From Trichomonas vaginalis G3 (taxonomy: Eukaryota > Parabasalia > Trichomonadida > Trichomonadidae): a stretch of 64,000 nucleotides of DNA. The notes beneath the pieces were generated by a model. The model worked only from the letters and a program-made list of their open reading frames with translations, was not told the DNA's origin and ran no database searches. The DNA is taken from NCBI RefSeq assembly GCF_026262505.1, contig NC_067206.1:8676268-8740267 (forward strand). The letters are read 5' to 3'. Below are positions 6,117-13,936 of this stretch, in pieces. The position numbers and the translations under genes were made by a program. Every line of letters starts with the position of its first letter. The stretch's first letter is position 1.

Positions 6117-9116
6117 ATGAGTATAGCTGCATATGCGTATGAAGCTGACAGAGCTAAACGTTTATATTTTGGTCAATACTCTCTCACACTTACTGACAAA
6201 TATATTGTTATCAGTGATGGAAATACCGAGAAATACATAACATGGAAGGACTATGAAAAGTTTGACCCTATTTTAACTCCATGTACTATGCCATTCATTG
6301 TAAATGGTGAAGTTGTCATGAAGAACGACACAACAGTATATAAGTCTGTATATGAAGCGTTAGAATATATGTTGAATTATAATCCCGAAAGATTTGACCC
6401 AAGCACTACACCATGTGCAATGCCTTTTATTAAGGACGGTGAAATCGTAAGAGTTCCGGATTCAACGGTTTACACAGCTGTTCAAAACAGTTTACAAAAC
6501 ATTTTAGCGAATATCTTTAATTCAGAAACTACAGAAATAAAATTACCATATATAACAGATGCTAAAGAAATTAAATCAAAAACGACAACATTATTTACGT
6601 CACTTAATGATTTAATGACTTATATCATTAATATTCCTGCACCAACTACAGCATTTGATCCAAACTCGACGGTTTGCAGTGTACCTTTCATAAATGACAG
6701 TTCATTAATTACTTTAAGGAATTCGACAGTAAATGAATCATTAAAGGCGTCATTAATGAAAATCATTGATTTTAATTCATTCACGAATACATATAATTCA
6801 TTCATTAATGTTTCATATGCTTCTAAAGAAGGTGAGCCAAAAACTATCAATAAAGCGGTGTATGAAATAAAAGCATCAACGACGAAATTGAATTCGTTAA
6901 CTTTTGACGGTGATAGTTTCGTTAATGACATAACATCGGGGAAAACAATTTTAACGAAAGAATACTTAAAATCTCATGTTAGTGAGTTCGTTGAAATTGA
7001 AAAAGAAGGTGGAATTAAGTTCGATCCACTGAATTTCATTTTCAGCTTAGCGAATGCGGGTGTTAGTTTCGCTGAATGGACAACTATACAGAGTGAAATA
7101 AATGCAATATGGACGTTTTTGGGGTCAAAAGCGGGAATGGGTGAGCTTGTAAATGCTGCAAGAACATTAGGTGAAACAGGAAATTTTGTAGATGGTTTTA
7201 AAAGACTTGTTTCAAATGTTTTAACAAACACAAAGAAATTATTTAGATATACCATACATAACGGTCAGATTTTCGAACAGATAGCAACAAACCCTCCGGT
7301 TATGGCTGCGTTGATGATGGTTAGAGATATAAAACCACGTAACGACGGGAACGAAGAACATGAACAACAGGATACTGGTCGGGTTATTCGAGACATTAAA
7401 AACGTGTATCCTGAAGTTATTGATTTATTTAGAGGAGTTAATGATTCAATTTCAAAACATTCTATAACCCTCGATGAAGAGAATAAATTAACAGATTATA
7501 TATTCGTCATTATTGCAGAATTAATGAAGAGAATAAATGAAAAAGGAATTGGTGATATCATTAATGTCAGCGATGTAATGATGAAAAGAAATTTTGACTC
7601 ATTATTTACAAAACCGAAAACAGAATATAGTCTTTATGACGTAATTACCGAATTAATGAAAAAGATTAATGATAATAAGAGTTCTGGCGGAAGAGTTGAA
7701 TTAGAAGTGAATGATGTTAATGAGAAATTAGCCGAAAAAGCAGACAAAAATGAGCTTTTAGCTCTGAGTGATAAAGTCAAGAACCACGTTCATTATATAA
7801 CTTCAGACGAACAGATTATAACGGACTACCATGGATATTTAACACGAAGTGATGAAGTGAAGACGGAAGACCCCAATGAAAGAAGATATAAATACATTCG
7901 TGCTAAAGGTTATGACATACACTGTACTGTACAGTATGACACGGGTAAAGCACCAGAAGCATTTAGTTATAACGATGAAATTTATGCCTCTACTTTCTCT
8001 GTTAAAGGTGTATTAGTTGAACCAAGATTTACTTTGAGAGTTAAGTCAAAAATAACGTTTGAAGATGCTATTAAAAGTAAAGCTGACAAAGTTGAACTCG
8101 AAGCAATGAACAAAGTTTTGAAATCTCATAAACACAACATCTCCGATATAAATGAACTTCAAGCTACATTAGACAGTAAAGCCGACAAGAACCATACACA
8201 TAAATCCTTCACTACTGTTAGAGCTGATGACATAATACTGAACTTTGACCTTGGTTCAAGTGCACCTTTAGAGAATCCAAGTACAAGCGTAAAAGATACA
8301 CTAAACAATTTAGATAACAGTTGCAGGAATATCGAAGATCATGCCAGAAACTTTGAAGCATACGAACTACCAGCAATGTTAGATAAGAAAGCCGACAAAA
8401 CTTATGTAGATGAAAATTATGCAAAGAAGTCGGAAGTAAATGCTGCGCTTAATGGAAAAGCCGATAAAGAGCACGTGCATGAAGAATTTCAAACAATCAA
8501 GATTAAAGAAATTAAGGCATGCATCGAAATAGTAACAAAAACAGGAAGAGACGGTGCAACTGTACAAGAACAAAGAATTTATCCTCCTACTTTTCCTAAT
8601 GGTTTAATAACAAACAATATAAATATTGTAGAAGGCAATAAAACTATAAACGTTAAACATGAACTTCTAACAATGAAGGTCCAGATTCTTGAAACCATAT
8701 ATCCTATAGGCTCTATTTATACGTCAATGAACTCAACAAATCCAGAAACAGTTTTAGGTTTTGGTACGTGGGAACAGATTGTAGACAAATTCTTATACTG
8801 TGCTAACTCTTCAAAGCAAACAGGAGGTTCGAAGAAAATTAAAGAAGCAAACCTTCCACCGCACACTCATACAGGAACGACAAACTTTTCTGGCGACCAT
8901 AGCCACTCATTAAGAGACCACCCATTATACAACTCAGAGTATGAAGCTGGCCATGACGTTTTATCTCCAGCTTATAACGATTCAACAAAAAAGACTTTTC
9001 GACAAACTGAACCAGGAGGAAATCATGTCCATACTTTCACAACAAATCCAACAGGCTCGGGTGCAGATTATATGCCACCATTTATGACTGTATTCGCATG
9101 GTATAGAGTTCATTGA
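6117..9116 (+). CDS. Fibre-like protein with phage tail-collar tip (999 aa)
   Basis: The N-terminal ~230 residues hold four ~45-residue repeats, three opening with FDP..T.C..PFI (near 49, 93, 180) and a weaker one near 143. The middle has alternating helical and KADK(N)HTH-type stretches (SKADKNHTHKSF, NGKADKEHVHEEF), typical of trimeric phage tail fibres. From about residue 860 the sequence follows the tail-collar pattern: YPIGSIYTSMNSTNPETVLG, FGTWEQ, a Gly/His-rich loop with PPHTHTG and NHVHTF, and MPPFMTVFAWYRV at the end. The role would be receptor-binding fibre of a virus-like particle. The frame is uninterrupted. It is divergent to a candidate penton gene and upstream of the integrase. 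Confidence 0.85.
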   Translation: MSIAAYAYEADRAKRLYFGQYSLTLTDKYIVISDGNTEKYITWKDYEKFDPILTPCTMPFIVNGEVVMKNDTTVYKSVYEALEYMLNYNPERFDPSTTPCAMPFIKDGEIVRVPDSTVYTAVQNSLQNILANIFNSETTEIKLPYITDAKEIKSKTTTLFTSLNDLMTYIINIPAPTTAFDPNSTVCSVPFINDSSLITLRNSTVNESLKASLMKIIDFNSFTNTYNSFINVSYASKEGEPKTINKAVYEIKASTTKLNSLTFDGDSFVNDITSGKTILTKEYLKSHVSEFVEIEKEGGIKFDPLNFIFSLANAGVSFAEWTTIQSEINAIWTFLGSKAGMGELVNAARTLGETGNFVDGFKRLVSNVLTNTKKLFRYTIHNGQIFEQIATNPPVMAALMMVRDIKPRNDGNEEHEQQDTGRVIRDIKNVYPEVIDLFRGVNDSISKHSITLDEENKLTDYIFVIIAELMKRINEKGIGDIINVSDVMMKRNFDSLFTKPKTEYSLYDVITELMKKINDNKSSGGRVELEVNDVNEKLAEKADKNELLALSDKVKNHVHYITSDEQIITDYHGYLTRSDEVKTEDPNERRYKYIRAKGYDIHCTVQYDTGKAPEAFSYNDEIYASTFSVKGVLVEPRFTLRVKSKITFEDAIKSKADKVELEAMNKVLKSHKHNISDINELQATLDSKADKNHTHKSFTTVRADDIILNFDLGSSAPLENPSTSVKDTLNNLDNSCRNIEDHARNFEAYELPAMLDKKADKTYVDENYAKKSEVNAALNGKADKEHVHEEFQTIKIKEIKACIEIVTKTGRDGATVQEQRIYPPTFPNGLITNNINIVEGNKTINVKHELLTMKVQILETIYPIGSIYTSMNSTNPETVLGFGTWEQIVDKFLYCANSSKQTGGSKKIKEANLPPHTHTGTTNFSGDHSHSLRDHPLYNSEYEAGHDVLSPAYNDSTKKTFRQTEPGGNHVHTFTTNPTGSGADYMPPFMTVFAWYRVH

Positions 9117-9156
9117 ACGCGCTTGAGCCTTGAATAAAATCTTTAACTTTACATAA

Positions 9157-10242
9157 ATGAGCTTGAAAGAAGTATTCGAACAACATCCATGGAGGTCATT
9201 TAAGAAGTTCAATGAAGCTGCAAAGAGTTGGGGATTTACTAACAGAGCTGAAGTGAAAAGGTTCTTTGACAAAAATGTTGTACATCAAACAAAAATAAAC
9301 CCTTACGACTACTTTTTACCAATTTACTCCAACACTCCTGACGCATACCAATTTGACACTCTCATTCAAAGCAGAAAAGGAGGACATAAACCATTCCTCA
9401 TCTTCATTAATGTTAACACTCGCAAAGCATATGCATATCCAATGAAAAATAAAGGAACTCGTGAAGTGTTAAGAGTTTTACAAAAGTTTGTAGCAGAACA
9501 TAGCCCAAGTACTTTAACATCAGACCAAGACAGTGCATACCTCAGCAATGAAATCACAGATTTTCTCATTAAGCATAACATAACTCACTACACTACTGAA
9601 GACCATAACCATAACATACTCGGCATCATAAACCGCTTCATAAGGACTCTCAGAGATTTAAACCAAGAGCGAGACTTTACCGAAGAAACAATGAAACATT
9701 TTCTCGAAGTATATAATTCCTCAACAAATTCTACAACAGGACATACACCAAATTCAATGACACAACAACAAGAAGAAAAGTATATACAAAAGAAACGAAG
9801 CCAAACACAAAATATCAGAAATTCAACACAATTTACCCTCATTCCTGGTACAAAAGTTCGTGTAGTTCTTGACGACAAACCGTTGACAAAGAAACGTTTA
9901 ATGTTAAGTCGAAATTATTATATCGTAGACTCTACGCAAGGTAATGGATATCTTATAAAAGCTGCTGACGACTCTATTGCGTTTTACCCTCGACATAAAT
10001 TAGTTGAAAGTAGTAATGGCAAACTTGCTGAAACCATTGACGAAGCAAAGCGAGGAGTGGTTATTGAAATACTTGGCTACAACATAAACGATGACACTTA
10101 TAAAGTAAGATATGAAGGAGGCGTTGAAGATGTTATACCATCTAAGAACTTGAGAGAGTCAAAGCCAACACATCTGGGACCATTAGAGCGGGAGTACTGG
10201 AAAGACAAAAATATGCCAGAAAGAATAAGAAAATTCTTCTAA
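9157..10242 (+). CDS. Maverick integrase, retroviral-type DDE fold (361 aa)
   Basis: The catalytic core runs from about residue 50 to 205: YQFDTLI with the first acidic residue, LTSDQDSAYLS with the second, then NRFIRTLRDL and the TGHTPNSM segment common to rve-type integrases. The C-terminal part, from about 220, has an SH3/chromo-like region (GTKVRVVLD and a second, YKVRYEGGVEDVIPSKNL, resembling a chromodomain), as in Maverick c-integrases. It would insert the element after replication. It lies 40 bp behind the fibre gene on the same strand. Looks whole, which supports a young element. Confidence 0.9.
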   Translation: MSLKEVFEQHPWRSFKKFNEAAKSWGFTNRAEVKRFFDKNVVHQTKINPYDYFLPIYSNTPDAYQFDTLIQSRKGGHKPFLIFINVNTRKAYAYPMKNKGTREVLRVLQKFVAEHSPSTLTSDQDSAYLSNEITDFLIKHNITHYTTEDHNHNILGIINRFIRTLRDLNQERDFTEETMKHFLEVYNSSTNSTTGHTPNSMTQQQEEKYIQKKRSQTQNIRNSTQFTLIPGTKVRVVLDDKPLTKKRLMLSRNYYIVDSTQGNGYLIKAADDSIAFYPRHKLVESSNGKLAETIDEAKRGVVIEILGYNINDDTYKVRYEGGVEDVIPSKNLRESKPTHLGPLEREYWKDKNMPERIRKFF

Positions 10243-10351
10243 ACTTTTTCATTAGATGTAAATCAGACATGAACGAGAACAGTCATGATATCATTAATGG
10301 TACCATTTATTTTAACATAAAGACGCAAAGCGGTGGGGCATAGCCCATGAA

Positions 10352-10426
10352 CAAAAATAATTTTTTAGGGTAGATGGGTATATCTAACCTCATTTCTACC
10401 CTCATTTCTACCCTCATGAATTTTCA
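10352..10426 (+). repeat. Inverted repeat, left of KilA-N gene 1
   Basis: Holds AGGGTAGATGGGTATATCTA and then two ATTTCTACCCTC units; its reverse complement lies at 11,291-11,357 with few mismatches. Together they bracket the KilA-N gene at 10,506 so that gene plus ends form a ~1.0 kb cassette. Confidence 0.7.
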
Positions 10427-10445
10427 TGAATTTCCTTAAGATAGA

Positions 10446-10505
10446 AAAAAATAAAGTTAGTTTTATTTTTATTTATTTTTTTTTATTTTGTATGTAAGAA
10501 CAGAA
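10446..10505 (+). promoter_or_regulatory. KilA-N gene 1 upstream element
   Basis: ATAAAGTTAGTTTTATTTTT is followed by a long T/A tract and TTTTGTATGTAA, ending 8 bases before ATG 10,506. The same ~60 bp stretch, with little change, precedes KilA-N gene 2 (11,981-12,036). Confidence 0.55.
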
Positions 10506-11168
10506 ATGTCAGTCGAAGCAAAAACATTCACTAACAAATATAATGGCGAAACATTCACAAAAGGCACTTATAACGGTATTGAAGTCTTACGTAGAGACAA
10601 GGATGGTTACATTAATGCAACAAATATGTGTCAGCAGTTTAGGAAAGACTTTAGAAAGTTGTTGGAAAATAAGTCCTGGGAAGAGTATTATAAGGCATTT
10701 TGTGAAGAATATAGCAACAGTCCGAATTCCGGCGGTTGCTTTTTATACAAAATTCATGCAGGAATTCCTGATGAAATCAAACAGGTTAGAGGAACGTGTG
10801 TAGACCCAAGACTTATAAACTATATAGCAATGTGGGCTTCTCCAAAATATTGCATAGCAGTTGGAAAAATTATGGACTCCATAGACAAGAAAGTTCATGA
10901 GAAATTAGATGAAGAAGAACTCGAAGATACAGTAGAGAATGCTAAACATTTGTTTGAAGAAGAAGTTAGAAAAATGTGTGAAAAACAATTAGAACATGAA
11001 CGTGAGATATGTTATGGTTATAGAGATTCTCAATACGAACTAGACCAATGGGAACAAGAAGATTTAAAGAGAGAATTTAGAGAATATGAACTCGCTAAGA
11101 TAGCATTAGAAACTGCAGAAAAGAAGTTAAAAGTTTGGGGTCGTTTTGTACAAAAATATTGTGAGTAA
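10506..11168 (+). CDS. KilA-N domain protein 1 (220 aa)
   Basis: The N-terminal KilA-N domain spans about residues 15 to 120: GIEVLRRDKDGYINATNMC, then KSWEEYY, and the end motif DPRLINYIAMWASPKY. The rest is a charged Glu-rich helical tail with two Cys. KilA-N proteins are DNA-binding regulators common in large DNA viruses, phages and trichomonad Mavericks. The start is ATG 10,506 because the repeated upstream element ends just before it. The gene sits between inverted repeats (10,352 and 11,291) and looks whole. Confidence 0.85.
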   Translation: MSVEAKTFTNKYNGETFTKGTYNGIEVLRRDKDGYINATNMCQQFRKDFRKLLENKSWEEYYKAFCEEYSNSPNSGGCFLYKIHAGIPDEIKQVRGTCVDPRLINYIAMWASPKYCIAVGKIMDSIDKKVHEKLDEEELEDTVENAKHLFEEEVRKMCEKQLEHEREICYGYRDSQYELDQWEQEDLKREFREYELAKIALETAEKKLKVWGRFVQKYCE

Positions 11169-11180
11169 ATGAACCATTTA

Positions 11181-11440
11181 TTTTTGCTGAATTCGTGAGA
11201 TTCTGAGTAAAATGGCATATGGCATGTGTCAAACCGTTGAGTTTTCACAAAATTCCAAAAATAACGTTTACCATGTAAAACGGTTATAAATAATGAGGGT
11301 AGAATTCGTGGTAGAAATTAGGTTAGATATACCCATCTACCCTAAAAATTATTTTTGCTGAATTCAGCACAAAATTCTGAGTAAAATGACATATGGCACG
11401 TGTCAAACCGTTGAGTTTTCACAAATTTTAAAAATTGCTG
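11181..11440 (+). repeat. ~85 bp direct repeat pair downstream of KilA-N gene 1
   Basis: Two copies, at about 11,181-11,270 and 11,350-11,437, share TTATTTTTGCTGAATTC, ATTCTGAGTAAAATG and CATATGGCA.GTGTCAAACCG. The right arm of the cassette's inverted repeat (11,291-11,357) lies between them. The pattern suggests an insertion that duplicated its neighbourhood or stepwise gain of the cassette. Confidence 0.65.
11291..11357 (-). repeat. Inverted repeat, right of KilA-N gene 1
   Basis: Partner of 10,352-10,426. It holds GGTTAGATATACCCATCTAC and TAATGAGGGTAGAATTC. The arms are 65-75 bp, about 865 bp apart. Confidence 0.7.
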
Positions 11441-11570
11441 CGGAAAGTTCGTCAAAAAAGTGAAGGTTCCCGATGGTTTCAAACCGCCATACTTTACATG
11501 AAGATAGTTTACAATGTCAACTAAATATCATGTACGATAGAAACGGTTATGTAAAGTTTACATTTTGTAA

Positions 11571-11680
11571 AGTTTTGTCCTGATTCAAGACAAGTCTTGT
11601 ATTTTTTCAGAACAAGTCTTGTATTTTTTCAAGACAAATCTTGTCCTGATTCAAGACAAGTCTTGCACTTTTTCAGGAAA
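11571..11680 (+). repeat. Array of CAAGAC-AA-GTCTTG palindromes
   Basis: About four units with small variations of TCAAGACAAGTCTTGTATTT, each forming a 6 bp hairpin stem with a 2-nt centre. They lie in the 868 bp non-coding stretch between the two KilA-N genes, which otherwise shows only the direct repeats above and no gene. Could be operator sites for a dimeric DNA-binding protein. Confidence 0.55.
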
Positions 11681-11980
11681 TCCTATCGTCCAACTTTACA
11701 AATGTCACTTTTTCAACATGATTGCATTTTGGTCGGGGAACAACTTTCTCTCATTTTGTCGCTTTTTCTATCGTCGTGTTTTGTCACTTTTCCCTCAGGG
11801 TGTGTGTCAGAAAATATCCAAAATCTTTATAGCCTCGTATCTCCTTCAATTCTTGACGGTTTGACATGTATGACACACCATTCAATTCAGAATTATGTGC
11901 TAAATCTTATGACCTTCATTTGTTCGTGACTTCTTTTCACATATGTAACCATGAATTTTTTAACATTTCTTTAACACAGA

Positions 11981-12036
11981 AAAATAAAGTTAGTTTTATT
12001 TTTATTTATTTTTTTATTTTGTATGTAAAGACAGTA
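11981..12036 (+). promoter_or_regulatory. KilA-N gene 2 upstream element
   Basis: Near copy of 10,446-10,505 (ATAAAGTTAGTTTTATTTTT, T/A tract, TTTTGTATGTAAAGACAGTA) ending at ATG 12,037. It marks the KilA-N genes as a co-regulated set. Confidence 0.55.
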
Positions 12037-12864
12037 ATGTCAACATCAGAGAACACAACAACAGTTATAGCCCATGAAGCTATAAATGAAGAATACGAAT
12101 ACATACAATATAACAAACAACTTCGCCTCATTCGTTCGGTCAAAGATGACATGTACCAAATGCAAAGTATAATGAATGCTCTTCGTTCTACAAAGCAAGC
12201 ATATCATTGGTTTGAAAACCAACAGACAAAAGAACTTTTAGAAGAATTTCCTCATATGATTGCTTCCCTCGGAAAACCGAGAGAAGAGATTCCATTCGAA
12301 AATCGCAAGAATTTGGCACCTGGTTTGAAAGGTTATTATGTTCATAGACTTTTAGTAAATGCTGTAGCAATGTGGGCTTCACCTCGTTATGCTTGTTATA
12401 TTTTCATGATGTTAGATGAACTATATAAAGCAGAACGTGGAGAGATGGAAAAGAAACTTCAAGCAAAAGATGAAGTCATTGAATCCAAAGACAAAAGCAT
12501 ACAGAAAAGAATACCACGTTCAGTACCAAAAGGAAAGGAAAAGAACTATAAGTATATGATTTATACTGAAGAGATGGAAAATGAAGAAGATAAAGATATG
12601 GTTATGTTGCATTTAGTCAGAAGAAACAACAAAAGCTTTTGCGACCTTGCTAAAATATATAAATCTGACAGAAACTGGTTCTATCGTGAAAACTTACCGA
12701 TTTCAATGACCCCAAATGAGCAAATAAAGGAAATTGTCAAAAATACTCTTCCTCAAACACACTATGACATCAAAGGTTGTACAATACTTACATTCAAAGA
12801 AGACTTAACATTACTGAAGGAAAAAATAACAGAATATTTCGATAACTTCAAAGAGGAAGAATGA
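12037..12864 (+). CDS. KilA-N domain protein 2 (275 aa)
   Basis: The start is ATG 12,037, directly behind the shared upstream element; the longer upstream frame is non-coding. The KilA-N C-terminal half is clear (KGYYVHRLLVNAVAMWASPRY), the N-terminal half is divergent. A coiled segment follows and then a second compact domain (VMLHLVRRNNKSFCDLAKIY) like those attached to KilA-N in large DNA viruses. Probably a regulator. It looks whole and is followed at once by a 23 bp tandem repeat. Confidence 0.75.
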   Translation: MSTSENTTTVIAHEAINEEYEYIQYNKQLRLIRSVKDDMYQMQSIMNALRSTKQAYHWFENQQTKELLEEFPHMIASLGKPREEIPFENRKNLAPGLKGYYVHRLLVNAVAMWASPRYACYIFMMLDELYKAERGEMEKKLQAKDEVIESKDKSIQKRIPRSVPKGKEKNYKYMIYTEEMENEEDKDMVMLHLVRRNNKSFCDLAKIYKSDRNWFYRENLPISMTPNEQIKEIVKNTLPQTHYDIKGCTILTFKEDLTLLKEKITEYFDNFKEEE

Positions 12865-12933
12865 AGTCACGACAACATTAACGAAGAAGTCACGACAACA
12901 TTAACGAAGAAGTCACGACAACATTAACGAAGA
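12865..12933 (+). repeat. 23 bp tandem repeat, three copies
   Basis: Unit AGTCACGACAACATTAACGA + AGA occurs three times without spacers from the stop codon of KilA-N gene 2 onward. Replication slippage in the 3' untranslated region is the simplest origin. Confidence 0.8.
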
Positions 12934-12972
12934 GAGAATGAGGTGAAAAAACAGGTGAAATCTCACTTCTTC

Positions 12973-13371
12973 ACCAAAAATATATTTTTGAATAACTGAA
13001 GGTGTCACCACGTCACCATGTGTCACCAGGTTAATTAACTTCTCTTAAAATTACTGACAAAATGACATGTTGTCATCACATTTTGACGAAGTGCGAATCT
13101 TCACTTCGTGTCATAATGCAAAAATAATGCTGAAAAATGAAATTTCTTCTTTCGTACCTGTTGTCAAAATGACATGTTGTCATCACATTTTGACGAAGTG
13201 CGAATCTTCACTTCGTGTCATAATGCAAAAATAATGCTGAAAAATGAAATTTCTTCTTTCGTACCTGTTGTCAAAATGACATGTTGTCATCATTTTTAAA
13301 AGAAGTTAATTAACCTGGTGACACATGGTGACGTGGTGACACCATCAGTTATTCAAAAATATATTTTTGGT
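12973..13371. repeat. Large hairpin with 78 bp arms around a 107 bp tandem repeat
   Basis: Arms 12,973-13,050 and 13,294-13,371 are reverse complements with about two mismatches and contain GGTGTCACCACGTCACCATG. Between them a 107 bp unit starts at 13,063, 13,170 and (partial) 13,277, each with ATGACA-TGT-TGTCAT and CGAAGTG..CACTTCG palindromes. The right arm ends at the stop codon of the convergent gene at 13,371. A two-way terminator or a replication/packaging structure are both possible. Confidence 0.8.
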
Positions 13372-13844
13372 TAAATAGCTTCAGGGTCTATTTCTTCAAC
13401 CATTTCACTTCCTTCGTCAATGTCAATAGAAGCTTCTTCAACCTTTGGTAAGAATTTCTGTATAACATCTTTGTTCGTTATTGTCTTCAGAGATGAAGGA
13501 TAATATTTCACATTTGTTTCACCCTTCTTATATTCTTTCTGTTCGGAAAGATTCATAGCAATACTGAAGAAGTCAATGTTAGAGTTCTTTATAACAGTAT
13601 AATGAGTATCTTTGACATTCACGAAGGAACCCTTTTGTTTCAAAACTACTGCTAACTCTTGTGAAGTATAACGTTTGCGGTCAATGACAATAGCTAATGG
13701 TCTGACATACTGACCAAACTTAGATTCTTTCACAAACTTCTTGTTAAAGATAACATTAACGTTTGAAGCACCATTGAACTCATTCTTGATGGCAGTAGCG
13801 AGAGCATTGTATGAAAAGAACTTGCAATCTTGCATGTGTTTCAT
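13371..13844 (-). CDS. Maverick protein of unknown function (157 aa)
   Basis: Starts at ATG 13,844 behind AATATTTTTATTTTA, the element's start motif. Basic N-terminal two thirds, acidic tail (EEASIDIDEGSEMVEEIDPE). It is divergent to the PolB region start (13,937) and convergent with KilA-N gene 2. No domain is recognised; position beside a protein-primed polymerase would suit a replication accessory protein, an inference only. Confidence 0.5.
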   Translation of the reverse strand: MKHMQDCKFFSYNALATAIKNEFNGASNVNVIFNKKFVKESKFGQYVRPLAIVIDRKRYTSQELAVVLKQKGSFVNVKDTHYTVIKNSNIDFFSIAMNLSEQKEYKKGETNVKYYPSSLKTITNKDVIQKFLPKVEEASIDIDEGSEMVEEIDPEAI

Positions 13845-13936
13845 TAAAATAAAAATATTAAATTATTTTGAAAAATAACTTTAAAAAAATCTAATCTAAT
13901 TTTTTCAAAAAAATATTTTTTTATTTCCTACTAAAG

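Noticed and set aside
12865-12933. CRISPR-like array
   Set aside because: The 23 bp units are head-to-tail with no spacers, in a eukaryotic element; simple tandem repeat.
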